A stretch of DNA of 64,000 nucleotides, from positions 1-64,000 of the forward strand of contig JZRA01000120.1 of NCBI GenBank assembly GCA_001567485.1, read 5' to 3'. Made by a program: the position numbers and the translations under genes. Below, in pieces: positions 1 through 8,302 of this stretch. The DNA is from Chloroflexi bacterium OLB13 (GTDB lineage Bacteria > Chloroflexota > Anaerolineae > Aggregatilineales > Phototrophicaceae). Position 1 is the first letter of the stretch, and every line of letters begins with the position of its first letter. Below the pieces are notes generated by a model that made no database searches, was not told the DNA's origin, and saw only the letters and a program-made list of their open reading frames with translations.

Positions 1-1
1 T

Positions 2-97
2 TTGAGCAAGGACTATGAAGCGCTGTCGGAGAGCAGTGAGAGTTGGATTTATGCCGCCATGATTCATCTGATGGCCCGCCGTTTAGCCCAAACTTGA
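2..97 (+). CDS. IS5-family transposase, C-terminal end only (cut by window start)
   Basis: An open frame runs from the window edge to a TGA at 95-97. The last residues read SKDYEALSESSESWIY followed by AAMIHLMARRLA. This is the characteristic C-terminal tail of IS5-group DDE transposases (KDYE-LPETSEA-IY-AMI-LM-RRLA). Only about 31 residues are visible, so it cannot be said whether the element is intact upstream. A fragment of the dispersed intergenic repeat follows at 112-145. Recognition is by motif memory; no other family comes to mind. Confidence 0.6.
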   Translation: MSKDYEALSESSESWIYAAMIHLMARRLAQT

Positions 98-111
98 CTT
101 TCAAAACACGC

Positions 112-145
112 TCTCATCACTCAACACTTTCAACTTCGCGCTTAG
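112..145 (+). repeat. Fragment A of dispersed ~100-bp intergenic repeat
   Basis: These 34 bases match the right end of the full copy at 36458-36565 (its bases 36532-36565) at 32 of 34 positions, ending in CTTCGCGCTTAG. Only this end is present, just downstream of the transposase tail. The rest of 98-260 holds no gene that I can support. Confidence 0.7.
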
Positions 146-260
146 AAGACCGGCTCTGTATGGAGTGAACTGCCTGCATCGCCGTTGATGATCGGCATTG
201 TGCTGTTCGGTGCTTCGTAACCCGACGGCTCCGTTGGTGCAGCGGACGCTAGATGGCGGT

Positions 261-275
261 TTCCGCATCATGGAA
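261..275. promoter_or_regulatory. Candidate IclR operator, site 1
   Basis: The site is TTCCGCATCATGGAA, an interrupted inverted repeat (TTCC-N7-GGAA). Fourteen of its 15 bases recur at 11947-11961 in front of nanE. It ends 7 bp upstream of the -35 box of the iclR promoter, a position suited to activation or autoregulation. The IclR link is inferred from the shared site and the adjacent iclR gene. Confidence 0.55.
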
Positions 276-282
276 ATAGAAA

Positions 283-312
283 TTGACATGCGAAAATTCA
301 CGGTGTTACGCT
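283..312 (+). promoter_or_regulatory. Sigma-70-type promoter of iclR
   Basis: A perfect -35 box TTGACA (283-288) is followed after 18 bp by TACGCT (307-312). Transcription would start near 319, leaving about 25 nt of leader before the ATG at 344. Confidence 0.5.
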
Positions 313-343
313 GTCCGCAAGATAGTGTGTGGATTTCTTGTTG

Positions 344-1111
344 ATGTCGAGACCTGTTCAATCCGTTGAACGCGCCCTAGGTATTCTCGAACTGCTCGGG
401 AACGCAGACTATCATCTTGGCATCTCGGAGATCGCAGAGATCAGCGACCTCCCCCTCTCCACCGCGCACCGCCTGCTCTCGACGCTCATGCAGTTGGGCT
501 ACGTCGAGCAGAACCCCGAAACGAACAAATACACCCTCGGCGTGCGCATTTTGCAGCTTCGCGGCGCGGCCATCGGCCACCTGACGCTCGGCGTCCACGC
601 CATGCCCGTGATGAAGTCGCTCATGAATCGGGTCAACGAGACGGTGCATCTTGCCATCCTCAACGAAGGCGAGGTGGTCTACATCGAGCGCGTCGAAGGG
701 TTGAAGACGCAGGGCATGTACACGCGGATCGGCAAGCGCGCCCCGGCCCACTGCACAGCGCTCGGCAAAGTGATGCTCGCCTTCACGCCGCAGCACGTCT
801 GGTACGACGATGTCATCAAGCGGCGCGGCTTGAAGCGTTTCTCGGCCACGACGATCACGACCGAAGCGCGGCTGCTGGACGAGCTGAACACCATTCGCCA
901 GCAGGGATACGCCGTGGACAACGGAGAGACCGGCGAGATCGTGCGTTGTGTCGCCGGGCCGATCTACGACTACACTGGCGGTGTGGTCGCCGCGCTCAGC
1001 GTGTCCGGCCCGCAGGCGCAGGTGACGACCGCACGCGTCCCGGAGCTGAGCAAGGCGGTGCTGTGGGCCTGCCACGCCGTCTCTGAAAAGCTGGGTTATC
1101 GCAGGGAGTGA
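344..1111 (+). CDS. IclR-family transcriptional regulator
   Basis: A DNA-binding regulator of 255 residues, the usual IclR length. The N-terminal winged helix (about residues 5-60) opens with the family hallmark RPVQSVERALGILELLG and has a recognition helix LPLSTAHRLLSTL. The effector domain fills residues 75-250, with typical segments HCTALGKVMLAF and GIEVRC-like GEIVRCVAGPI. I chose the ATG at 344 because the family begins at MSRPVQSVER; a GTG at 329 would add five residues. Neither has a strong ribosome site. It heads the plus-strand importer/aldolase genes, and a shared 15-bp site suggests that it also controls the divergent-side nanE operon. The effector is unknown; a sialic-acid breakdown product is the natural guess from context. 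Confidence 0.9.
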   Translation: MSRPVQSVERALGILELLGNADYHLGISEIAEISDLPLSTAHRLLSTLMQLGYVEQNPETNKYTLGVRILQLRGAAIGHLTLGVHAMPVMKSLMNRVNETVHLAILNEGEVVYIERVEGLKTQGMYTRIGKRAPAHCTALGKVMLAFTPQHVWYDDVIKRRGLKRFSATTITTEARLLDELNTIRQQGYAVDNGETGEIVRCVAGPIYDYTGGVVAALSVSGPQAQVTTARVPELSKAVLWACHAVSEKLGYRRE

Positions 1112-1255
1112 TACTTGGAAGTGTCTCGCGCCGGCCGGCGCGTTGCATGATCGTCAGACGTAACCGAGAGGAGCCGCCTAGCATCAGAAGTCCGTTGTCC
1201 GACCCCACCCTGCCCGAATCCGGGCGCACGCTATGGTTTTCAAGGAGCTTCAGCG

Positions 1256-2833
1256 ATGTGGAATAGACGCCTTACACTGACCATCCTACTTGCACTTCTC
1301 CTCACGATTGTGCCCGTGCACGCGCAAGACGCGGGCGGCGGCGGCACCCTGATCGGCGCGTTCGACGTCGGCCCCGGCGGCGCTCCGAAGGCCATCCCGT
1401 TCATGGACACGGCCGGACGCACATGGCTCTCCAAGATTTGGAGCCCGCTCATCAGCTGGAACGCCGACATGAGCGCACTTGAGCCACAGCTGGCGACCGA
1501 GTGGTCGTCCAACGAGGACTCGACGGTCTGGACGTTCAAGCTGCGCGAGGGCGTGCTGTGGCACGATGGCGAGACCTTCGACGCCGACGATGTCGTGTTC
1601 TCGCTCAACCTTGCCCTGAACCCGGACGCGGCCACCAACTTCCCCGGCTTCTCGTCGCTCTCGCGTGAATCGGTGGCTTCGATCACTGCCGTTGACCCAT
1701 ACACCGTCGAGATCGTGCTGAACTCGCCCAACCCGCGCCTTCCGTTCTTCATGATCTTCGCGTGGGTGCTGCCGGAGCATGCGCTGAAGGACTTGAACCC
1801 GGCCGACTATCAGACCACCGATTGGTTCTTCACCAACCCGATTGGCACCGGCCCGTTCATGCACGACGAATACGTCGCCGACCAGTTCTGGGCGCTCGTC
1901 CCGAACCCGAACTACTTCCGCGGCGCGCCCAAGCTGGATCGCCTCATCAACCGTTACTTCGCCGATGAGACGTCCGCGCTGCTCGCCCTCGAAAGCGGTG
2001 AGATCAACTTCACCTACGTCAGCGGCGACGTGGCCCTGCGCTTGCAGGAAGAAGGCACGTATCAGATCTATGACGGCCCGTCGGGCGTCACCAACTACTT
2101 CATCTTCAACCTGCGCAATCCGGTCTTCCAGGACGTGCGCGTACGGCAGGCGTTCCTGTACGCCATCGACCGCAAGGCGATTGCGGAAACCGTGCTGAAA
2201 GGCACCGCGACCGTCGTCCCGTGCATCAGCGCCTTCCCGTCGATGTGGCCCGACGCCAGCGAGCTGAACGACTACGCCTATGACCCGGCGAAGGCGTCCG
2301 AGCTGCTGCAAGAGGCCGGCTATGACACCTCGGCGAGCTTCGAGCTGATGACGTATTACAACAACCAGTTCCACCTCGACGCGATGGCGGCGCAGCAGGC
2401 GTTCTTGGCCGCGGTGGGGATCAACATCGTTCCGGTGGCGCAGGACGTGCCGACCTACAACTCCTACTTCTACACCGGCGAGGGTTGGGACATCTCGTAC
2501 CGTGGCGTAGGCGTGAACGTCGGCAACTTCCCGTTCAGCTTCTATGAGCCGGGCGGCCAGCCCACCACCGACGGCGCGCCGTTGGCCGGTCAGCTGTTCC
2601 CTGAGCTTCAGGCGCTGATCGACGCCGCCCGTATCGAATCTGACGCGGACGCGTACCTCGGCCTGCTGCAAGACATCTGCAAGTTCCAAAACGAGAACGC
2701 GCTCGAAGGCTATATGTGGACGGCCGTGCGTTTCGGCGCCGGGACGAGCAATCTCCAAGACTTCTACTGGTTCCCGGCGGCAGGCGGCGGCCCGTATGAG
2801 GATCACGCCGAACTGTGGTCGGTGACTGAGTAA
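1256..2833 (+). CDS. ABC importer substrate-binding protein (SBP_bac_5, Dpp/Opp type)
   Basis: An extracytoplasmic solute receptor of 525 residues, the normal size for family 5 binding proteins. Residues 1-23 form a signal peptide with a Leu/Ile-rich core ending VPVHA before Gln; there is no lipobox Cys. The body has family segments such as LATEWSSNEDSTVWTFKLRE, WHDGETFDADDVVFS and DVRVRQAFLYAIDRKAI. AAGGAG lies 10 nt before the ATG. It is followed by a stem-loop and two permease genes, but no ATPase genes are nearby. The family binds peptides, but many Chloroflexota members serve sugars. Context with sialidase and NanE suggests an amino-sugar or sialic-acid derivative; this is inference. Confidence 0.9.
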   Translation: MWNRRLTLTILLALLLTIVPVHAQDAGGGGTLIGAFDVGPGGAPKAIPFMDTAGRTWLSKIWSPLISWNADMSALEPQLATEWSSNEDSTVWTFKLREGVLWHDGETFDADDVVFSLNLALNPDAATNFPGFSSLSRESVASITAVDPYTVEIVLNSPNPRLPFFMIFAWVLPEHALKDLNPADYQTTDWFFTNPIGTGPFMHDEYVADQFWALVPNPNYFRGAPKLDRLINRYFADETSALLALESGEINFTYVSGDVALRLQEEGTYQIYDGPSGVTNYFIFNLRNPVFQDVRVRQAFLYAIDRKAIAETVLKGTATVVPCISAFPSMWPDASELNDYAYDPAKASELLQEAGYDTSASFELMTYYNNQFHLDAMAAQQAFLAAVGINIVPVAQDVPTYNSYFYTGEGWDISYRGVGVNVGNFPFSFYEPGGQPTTDGAPLAGQLFPELQALIDAARIESDADAYLGLLQDICKFQNENALEGYMWTAVRFGAGTSNLQDFYWFPAAGGGPYEDHAELWSVTE

Positions 2834-2848
2834 ATCGCGTTAAGCTAT

Positions 2849-2875
2849 GGAGGGGAGAGCGCTGTTCTCCCCTCC
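2849..2875 (+). terminator. Stem-loop between binding-protein and permease genes
   Basis: A perfect 10-bp stem (GGAGGGGAGA / TCTCCCCTCC) with a 7-nt loop starts 16 nt after the binding-protein stop codon. There is no T-tract and the permease follows at once, so it looks like a 3' mRNA-stabilising or partial-attenuation hairpin rather than a full terminator. Equivalent hairpins occur at 23909-23935 and 62513-62542. Confidence 0.65.
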
Positions 2876-2904
2876 TTGCCAACCTAAAGCACGGGGTAAA
2901 CGCC

Positions 2905-3861
2905 ATGCTCAAGTATCTGGTGCGACGCATCCTCATCTCGGCTCCGGTGCTGTTGATGATTACCATCATCATCTTCGGGCTAACGGAGATCGCGCCCGGC
3001 GATGTGGTCGACTACTTCCGCAGCCCCGATCTGGAGATGACCGCAGAAGCAGAGGCCGCGCTGCGCACGCGCTTCGGCCTCGATCAACCGGCCGCCGTAC
3101 GCTATTTCAAGTGGTTAGGCAACGTCGCGCGGGGCGACTTCGGCTACCGCTTTACGGATGGTGAGCCGGTCGCCGTGGTCATCGGACGCCGCTTGAACGC
3201 CAGCCTGCTGCTGATGGGGACGGCGCTCGCTATCGGCGTGCTCGTCGGTGTGCCGCTTGGGGTCTTTATCGGCCAACGCCAATACTCCTTTTGGGATTTT
3301 TCGCTTACCGGTTTTTCATTCTTAGGCATCTCGACACCGTCTTTCGTCACCGGCATCGTGGCGCTGCTGGTGTTCGCTATCAACCTGCGATGGTTCCCGG
3401 CAGGCGGCATGCGCCCGGTCGACAGCGAAGCGACGCTCGGTTCCACGATTCATCACCTGCTGCTGCCGAGCATCGTGCTGAGCCTCAACTTCATCGCGAC
3501 GTTCATGCGCTACACGCGTTTCAGCATGCTCGAAGTGGTGCGCCTCGACTACGTCAACACGGCGCGCGCCAAAGGGCTTTCACCCACCGCCGTGACGTGG
3601 CGGCACATCGTTCCAAACGCGATTCTCCCCGTCATCACCGTCATTGGGCTGAGCGTCCCGACGCTCGTCGTCGGCGCTGTTTTTACCGAAACGATCTTTA
3701 GCTGGCCGGGCATGGGCAGTCTGTACCTCGACGCGGTGCGCGGCCGCGATGTTCCTCTGCTGATGGGCATGAATCTGGTGATCGCCCTGTTCGTGCTGGG
3801 CGCCAATATCCTGACTGACGTAGCCTATGCGGTCGTTGATCCGCGGATCCGCTATGACTGA
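2905..3861 (+). CDS. ABC importer permease, DppB/OppB type
   Basis: An inner-membrane channel subunit of 318 residues. It starts MLKYLVRRILISAPVLLMIT, with the first transmembrane helix at 9-29, a periplasmic region with GLDQPAAVRYFKWLGN, then five further helices. The cytoplasmic coupling (EAA) loop reads DYVNTARAKGLSPTAVTWRH near residues 213-233. All features match the BPD_transp_1 family at full length. The gene overlaps the next permease by 8 bases, which indicates translational coupling. Together with the neighbouring permease it should form the heterodimeric channel for the binding protein at 1256. The ATPases must come from elsewhere. Confidence 0.92.
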   Translation: MLKYLVRRILISAPVLLMITIIIFGLTEIAPGDVVDYFRSPDLEMTAEAEAALRTRFGLDQPAAVRYFKWLGNVARGDFGYRFTDGEPVAVVIGRRLNASLLLMGTALAIGVLVGVPLGVFIGQRQYSFWDFSLTGFSFLGISTPSFVTGIVALLVFAINLRWFPAGGMRPVDSEATLGSTIHHLLLPSIVLSLNFIATFMRYTRFSMLEVVRLDYVNTARAKGLSPTAVTWRHIVPNAILPVITVIGLSVPTLVVGAVFTETIFSWPGMGSLYLDAVRGRDVPLLMGMNLVIALFVLGANILTDVAYAVVDPRIRYD

Positions 3862-4765
3862 CGCGACCCGTACTCCTTCCAGCGCGGCGCAGGGCGTCAC
3901 GCAGCTCGATGTACACGATCGCCCGCAGAAGAACCGCGCGCTTCGCCGCTTCATGCGCCACCGGCTCGCGATCCTCGCCGTGATCGTGCTGGCCGTGATC
4001 GCTGCGACGTCGATCCTCGCGCCGGTGTTCGCGCCGTATCCATACGACAAGATCGACCTTGCGGCGACGGCACAGCCCCCTTCCGTTGCACATCTATTCG
4101 GCACCGACCGCGTCGGGCGTGATATCCTGACGCGCACCCTGTACGGCGGACAGGTCTCGCTGCTGGTGGGCATGGGCGCCACGGCCATCGCCACCCTGAT
4201 CGGCACGGTCATCGGCGCGCTGTCCGGCTACTATCGCGGCTGGGTCGACACGGTGTTGATGCGCATCACCGATACCGTGATGACGTTTCCGAGCATCGTC
4301 ATCATGCTGACGCTGGCGGCGCTGCTGCCGCGCAGTGTGTGGAACATCGTGCTGATTATCGGCTTGTTGAGCTGGCCGGGCGTCGCGCGCCTCGTCCGCG
4401 CTCAGTTCATGTCCCTGCGCGAGTCGGAGTTCGTGATGGCGGCGCGCTGTCTCGGCGTGCCTGACCGGCGCATCATCGTCGTGCATATCTTTCCTAACGT
4501 GCTCGCGCCGATGATCGCGCTCATCACGTTCAGCGTCGGCGGGGCAATCCTGACCGAAGCCGGCTTGAGCTTCCTCGGCCTCGGCGTCGCGCCGCCCACG
4601 CCGAGCTGGGGCAACATGCTCGAAGCCGCGCGCAACCTCGACATCCTGAAAAACCTGACGTGGACGTGGTTCCCACCCGCAGCGATGACGGTGCTCACCG
4701 TGCTGTGCGTGAATTTCGTCGGCGACGGCATTCGTGACGCAATCGACCCGAGACTAGTCCTCTGA
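3854..4765 (+). CDS. ABC importer permease, DppC/OppC type
   Basis: The second channel subunit, 303 residues from the ATG at 3854, which overlaps the dppB-type stop by 8 bases. An upstream in-frame start at 3827 lies deep in the previous gene and is unlikely. It has the DppC layout: a cytoplasmic N-terminus, helix 1 (HRLAILAVIVLAVIAATSIL), the conserved APPSVAHLFGTDRVGRDILTR-like stretch (AQPPSVAHLFGTDRVGRDIL), and the coupling loop SEFVMAARCLGVPDRRIIVVH. The end GDGIRDAIDPRL is diagnostic of the family. It completes the importer of the locus apart from the missing ATPase genes. Confidence 0.92.
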   Translation: MTDATRTPSSAAQGVTQLDVHDRPQKNRALRRFMRHRLAILAVIVLAVIAATSILAPVFAPYPYDKIDLAATAQPPSVAHLFGTDRVGRDILTRTLYGGQVSLLVGMGATAIATLIGTVIGALSGYYRGWVDTVLMRITDTVMTFPSIVIMLTLAALLPRSVWNIVLIIGLLSWPGVARLVRAQFMSLRESEFVMAARCLGVPDRRIIVVHIFPNVLAPMIALITFSVGGAILTEAGLSFLGLGVAPPTPSWGNMLEAARNLDILKNLTWTWFPPAAMTVLTVLCVNFVGDGIRDAIDPRLVL

Positions 4766-4784
4766 AAGCGCGAGATAAATTGAC

Positions 4785-5576
4785 ATGCGTGGTCAAGAAC
4801 TGAAGCAGCAGCTCAAGGCAGGCAAGCCCGTGTTCGGCGTGTGTATGGAAGGCTACGGACAGCCGCGCTGGCCGAAGTTCTTCGCAAACTACGCACCCAT
4901 CGACTATGTGTTCCTCGACAGCGAACACGCGCCCGCCAACCGTGAGACGATTGCATGGGCGTGCCAGTGTTACGCGGCGTACGGCATCGCGCCGCTGGTG
5001 CGCATCCCTGACATTTCGGCGTCTCAAGCCGCGATGGTGCTGGATGCCGGCGCGCACGGCGTGATCGTGCCGTATCTGGAGACGGTCGAGCAGGCGCGCG
5101 AAGTCGTCGGGGCGGCCAAATACCGCCCGTTGAAAGGCGCGGTACTGGCCGAAGCGGTCGCATCCGGAACGTTCCCGAACGCCGAGACCAAGCAGTATCT
5201 CGACGCCCGAAACGTCGACTCGGTGCTGGTGGTGATGATCGAGAGCGCGCCGGGCATCGCCAACCTGCCGGACATCCTCGCGGTCGGCGGGATCGACGCG
5301 GTGATGATTGGGCCGCACGACCTGTCGATCAACCTCGGCGTGCCTGAACAGTACGAGCATCCTCGCTTCATCGAGGCCCTCGACGCGGTGATCGGCGCGT
5401 GCAAGCGGGCAGGTGTCGGGGCCGGCATGCACATTCCCTACACCGATGCGAAGTCGTCCGCCGCTGTGTTCAATCGCGGCATGACCTTCATCAGCTTCCG
5501 CGGCGACACGCTGTTCATCGCGGAAGCGCTGCGCCACGAGCTTGGCTATCTTCGGTCGGCGATCAAGACCGTTTAA
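4785..5576 (+). CDS. HpcH/HpaI-family class II pyruvate aldolase
   Basis: A cytoplasmic metal-dependent aldolase of 263 residues, the usual size. The family splits or forms 2-keto-4-hydroxy acids, releasing pyruvate or glyoxylate. Landmarks are FGVCMEGYGQP, DYVFLDSEHAPANRETI (acid near residue 46), the Arg in PLVRIPD, the GAHGVIVPYLET strand, the metal-ligand Glu in MIESAPGIANL and the metal-ligand Asp in IGPHDLSINLG. It follows the permease by 19 nt and precedes the NanA-like lyase by 32 nt, so it is probably co-transcribed. The substrate is not readable from sequence. A 2-keto-3-deoxy sugar acid fits the neighbouring FAH-family and DapA-family enzymes. Confidence 0.85.
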   Translation: MRGQELKQQLKAGKPVFGVCMEGYGQPRWPKFFANYAPIDYVFLDSEHAPANRETIAWACQCYAAYGIAPLVRIPDISASQAAMVLDAGAHGVIVPYLETVEQAREVVGAAKYRPLKGAVLAEAVASGTFPNAETKQYLDARNVDSVLVVMIESAPGIANLPDILAVGGIDAVMIGPHDLSINLGVPEQYEHPRFIEALDAVIGACKRAGVGAGMHIPYTDAKSSAAVFNRGMTFISFRGDTLFIAEALRHELGYLRSAIKTV

Positions 5577-5608
5577 CTCTCGAAGTCTGGTTGTGGAAGA
5601 AGGACATC

Positions 5609-6499
5609 ATGAACACTTTCAGTGGGATTTGGCCGGCGCTCGTTACGCCATCGAACGCGGATGGCTCGGTCAACTTCGACAGTCTGTACGCGCTGATCGA
5701 CTACCTGATCGGCAAGGGCGTACACGGCTTCTATGTTGGAGGCACGACCGGCGAGGGCGTCTTCACGTCCTTCGCTGAGCGCCAGAAGCTCGTCGAGTCC
5801 GCGCTGCGTCACATCAACGGGCGCGTGCCGGTGATCGTGCACGTTGGCGCGGTGGCCGCAGGCGACGCGGAGGCATACGCCCGGCACGCCTACGATCACG
5901 GCGCGGCGGCGATCAGCAGCATCATCCCACCGCTGTACGAGTCGCTCGAAAGCATTGGCAGCTATTACCGCACAATCGCCGCCGCGACCCCCGACATCCC
6001 GCTGCTGATCTATCTGCTCAACCCGCGCCTCGACAGCGTCGCACTCATGCGCAGCGTGATGGACATCCCGAACCTCGGCGGCGCCAAGTACACCGGCCCC
6101 AATATGTACGAGCTGCGCAGCATCATCGACTTGGGCGGCGGCGCGTGGACATTGTTCTCCGGCATGGACGAGCAGGCGACGTTCGGCCTGATGACCGGCG
6201 CCAACGGCTTGATCGGCTCGACGCTTAACTTCATGCCGGGCGTGTATCTCAGTATCTACCGCGCCGTGCAGGAAGGCCGCTTTGCCGACGCGCACGCGCT
6301 CCAACTGCGCGCCAACCGCGTCACGTCCGCGATGATCGAGATCGGCTTCAGCGGCGCGCTCAAGACCGTGTTGAGCGGTCTCGTCGGCGTAGAGATGGGC
6401 AGTCCGCGGCTTCCCGGCCTGCCGCTCTCAGCCGAAAAGCGCGGCAAACTGCGCGACGCGCTGGCACGCACCGATTTCGACCAGCTTGTGGCGTTGTAA
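5609..6499 (+). CDS. DapA/NanA-family Schiff-base aldolase, probable N-acetylneuraminate lyase
   Basis: A 296-residue (beta/alpha)8 class I aldolase. Visible family motifs are the phosphate/carboxylate-binding loop GGTTGEG (near residue 44), the Tyr in LIYLLNPR and the Schiff-base Lys in GGAKYTGPNMYE. The long insertion FMPGVYLSIYRAVQEGR is also typical. The ATG at 5609 follows GAAGAAGGAC. The subfamily includes dihydrodipicolinate synthase, N-acetylneuraminate lyase and keto-deoxy sugar-acid aldolases. LYE- and KYTG-type motifs plus sialidase and NanE nearby favour sialic-acid lyase (Neu5Ac to ManNAc plus pyruvate), but a KDG-type substrate cannot be excluded. It ends 10 bp from the convergent FAH gene. 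Confidence 0.8.
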   Translation: MNTFSGIWPALVTPSNADGSVNFDSLYALIDYLIGKGVHGFYVGGTTGEGVFTSFAERQKLVESALRHINGRVPVIVHVGAVAAGDAEAYARHAYDHGAAAISSIIPPLYESLESIGSYYRTIAAATPDIPLLIYLLNPRLDSVALMRSVMDIPNLGGAKYTGPNMYELRSIIDLGGGAWTLFSGMDEQATFGLMTGANGLIGSTLNFMPGVYLSIYRAVQEGRFADAHALQLRANRVTSAMIEIGFSGALKTVLSGLVGVEMGSPRLPGLPLSAEKRGKLRDALARTDFDQLVAL

Positions 6500-6508
6500 C
6501 ACAGGCCG

Positions 6509-8296
6509 CTATCCGAGCGAGAACGTCACGCGGCCAAGTCCGTCGATTTCTGCGTAACCCGTCAGACTTGCGCCGCGTGACACGGCATCGGGCAGCACGA
6601 GTTCATCCCCCAGCGGCCCAAGCGCCAGCACATCGCCGGGGAACAGCGTGATATAGCGCGTGATGTACGCGATCACCTGCGCGGCGCTGAACAGATAATC
6701 GGCGGTGTTCGTCTCGACCGTCCCGACGCCTTCGACAGCGATCCTGCACACCTTACCCCGCCACGCGTCGTCATCGACGGACGTCAGCGCGCCTATGACA
6801 TTGAACCCATCCGCCCAGCGCGCATAAACCGCCGGTAGGTGGCGTTCCTGCGGCGACGCCGGCTCGACCACGGCATCCTTGAACGACGAGTCGCGGAGGA
6901 CGGTCATTGGCGCGACTCCGAGGATGGCGCGGGCCGCGTCTTCGACCGAGGCCCGGCTTGTCACCCGCCCGATCACACACGCCAGCTCGCAGCCAACCGT
7001 CAGCGTGTGCGCGCGCAGCGGGATGTGCACCCCCGCCCCGTCTGCGGCCAGCGCGGTGTTCGGCGCAGCCAAGAAACGCGGATACGGGCGGCGTGTCAGC
7101 CCCTCTTTTCGATCAGCCATCGAGTAATTCCCGAACACCGTCCAGAAATGCCGCGCATGATCGACCGACCACGCGCCGGGCGACGGGATCGACTCGTCCG
7201 GCGTTCCGATGAGCGCGCGCGCCGCCGACGGCAGCAGGTCGACCGGCGCGACATCGACCCGGCCCGACTCCGGCTTGGGCAGATACGTCACGGGGTTACG
7301 CAGCACGCCGAGCCGTTCGATCTCGCTCTCGATCACGTCACCGTCCAACGGTTCGAACGGAAACGGTGAACCGTCATAGCCCATCGTCCCCATGTGGATC
7401 ACATCGCCCGGATGCAGCGCGCGGAACGACGACAGCCAGCTCACCGTCCGCTCGATCCCGATGTTCATCGCGCCGGTGTGCGACCGGTCACGCAAGTAGC
7501 CCGATTGGCGCGTGTAGCACAGCAAATCGTACGGATTGCCGATCTCGTCCAGCGTGACCAGATACGGCCCCATCGGAAAGCGCGAGTCGGACTTCTTGTC
7601 GCCCCACGAGGTCATGGCGTCCTCGAACCAGTCCCACGGCTCAGGCTGTGCGAACATATCGCGGCGGAAATAGTCAACCGTGACATCGGACACGATGGTC
7701 AACCCCGCGACGTGCGCCATCGCCTGCGAGACCGGGATATCGCGCCCGCCCGTGCCGATCACGACGGCCAGTTCAGGGTTCCAGCCTCCGCTCACCCGCG
7801 CCGAGTACGGCAGCACAATCGGTTCACCCGGATCGATCACTGCGCCCTGTGGGCGTTGATGCCCCTGCGGGAACACGTTGAGGTGCTGGCGATCCGGCAC
7901 ATGCCGCCACGCCGTCGGGCTGTTCTGCACAAGGCCGAAGATCAAGCGCGGGCGCAGGATCGGCGCGCGCAGTTTCACCTCAGCGACGCGATGGCCGGCC
8001 CCAAGCAGAATGAACGTGTCGTTCTTGGCGAGGAAGCTCAGCAGGAAATCTTGAAACCGGCGCATCCGCGCCATGCCGTCCGCGCCCGATTCGAGAAAGC
8101 CGATCATGCTGGTCGGCGGCGACTCCCAGAACACCGGGCGGGTGGCGACATACGGAGACGTGCCGCGCTTGGCGTATTCTGCAAGCCGCATCTGCGACGG
8201 CCCCGGCTCGAAGACCCACTCTTCACCGGTCAGTGGATGCGCGAGCACCAGCCCCAATCGTTCCGCGCCGTGTGCGTCGAACGTCGCCAGCTTCAT
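6509..8296 (-). CDS. Tandem fumarylacetoacetate hydrolase (FAH)-family protein
   Basis: A 595-residue protein carrying two FAH-like halves: about residues 110-345 (GWNPELAVVIG, HVAGLTIVSDVTV, GDVIHMGT) and 395-595 (VGCELACVIGRV, MTVLRDSSFKDA, PGDVLALGPLGDE). FAH proteins cleave or hydrate beta-diketo and 2-keto acids using a divalent metal. Duplicated FAH proteins are known (HpaG/HpcE type) but are shorter. The canonical E-x-E metal pair appears reduced in both halves, so activity is uncertain. It starts 6 nt after the sialidase stop and is the last gene of the nanE-oxidoreductase-sialidase operon. A role in handling a keto-acid intermediate of sugar-acid breakdown is inference. Confidence 0.75.
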   Translation of the reverse strand: MKLATFDAHGAERLGLVLAHPLTGEEWVFEPGPSQMRLAEYAKRGTSPYVATRPVFWESPPTSMIGFLESGADGMARMRRFQDFLLSFLAKNDTFILLGAGHRVAEVKLRAPILRPRLIFGLVQNSPTAWRHVPDRQHLNVFPQGHQRPQGAVIDPGEPIVLPYSARVSGGWNPELAVVIGTGGRDIPVSQAMAHVAGLTIVSDVTVDYFRRDMFAQPEPWDWFEDAMTSWGDKKSDSRFPMGPYLVTLDEIGNPYDLLCYTRQSGYLRDRSHTGAMNIGIERTVSWLSSFRALHPGDVIHMGTMGYDGSPFPFEPLDGDVIESEIERLGVLRNPVTYLPKPESGRVDVAPVDLLPSAARALIGTPDESIPSPGAWSVDHARHFWTVFGNYSMADRKEGLTRRPYPRFLAAPNTALAADGAGVHIPLRAHTLTVGCELACVIGRVTSRASVEDAARAILGVAPMTVLRDSSFKDAVVEPASPQERHLPAVYARWADGFNVIGALTSVDDDAWRGKVCRIAVEGVGTVETNTADYLFSAAQVIAYITRYITLFPGDVLALGPLGDELVLPDAVSRGASLTGYAEIDGLGRVTFSLG

Positions 8297-8302
8297 GTCG
8301 TC

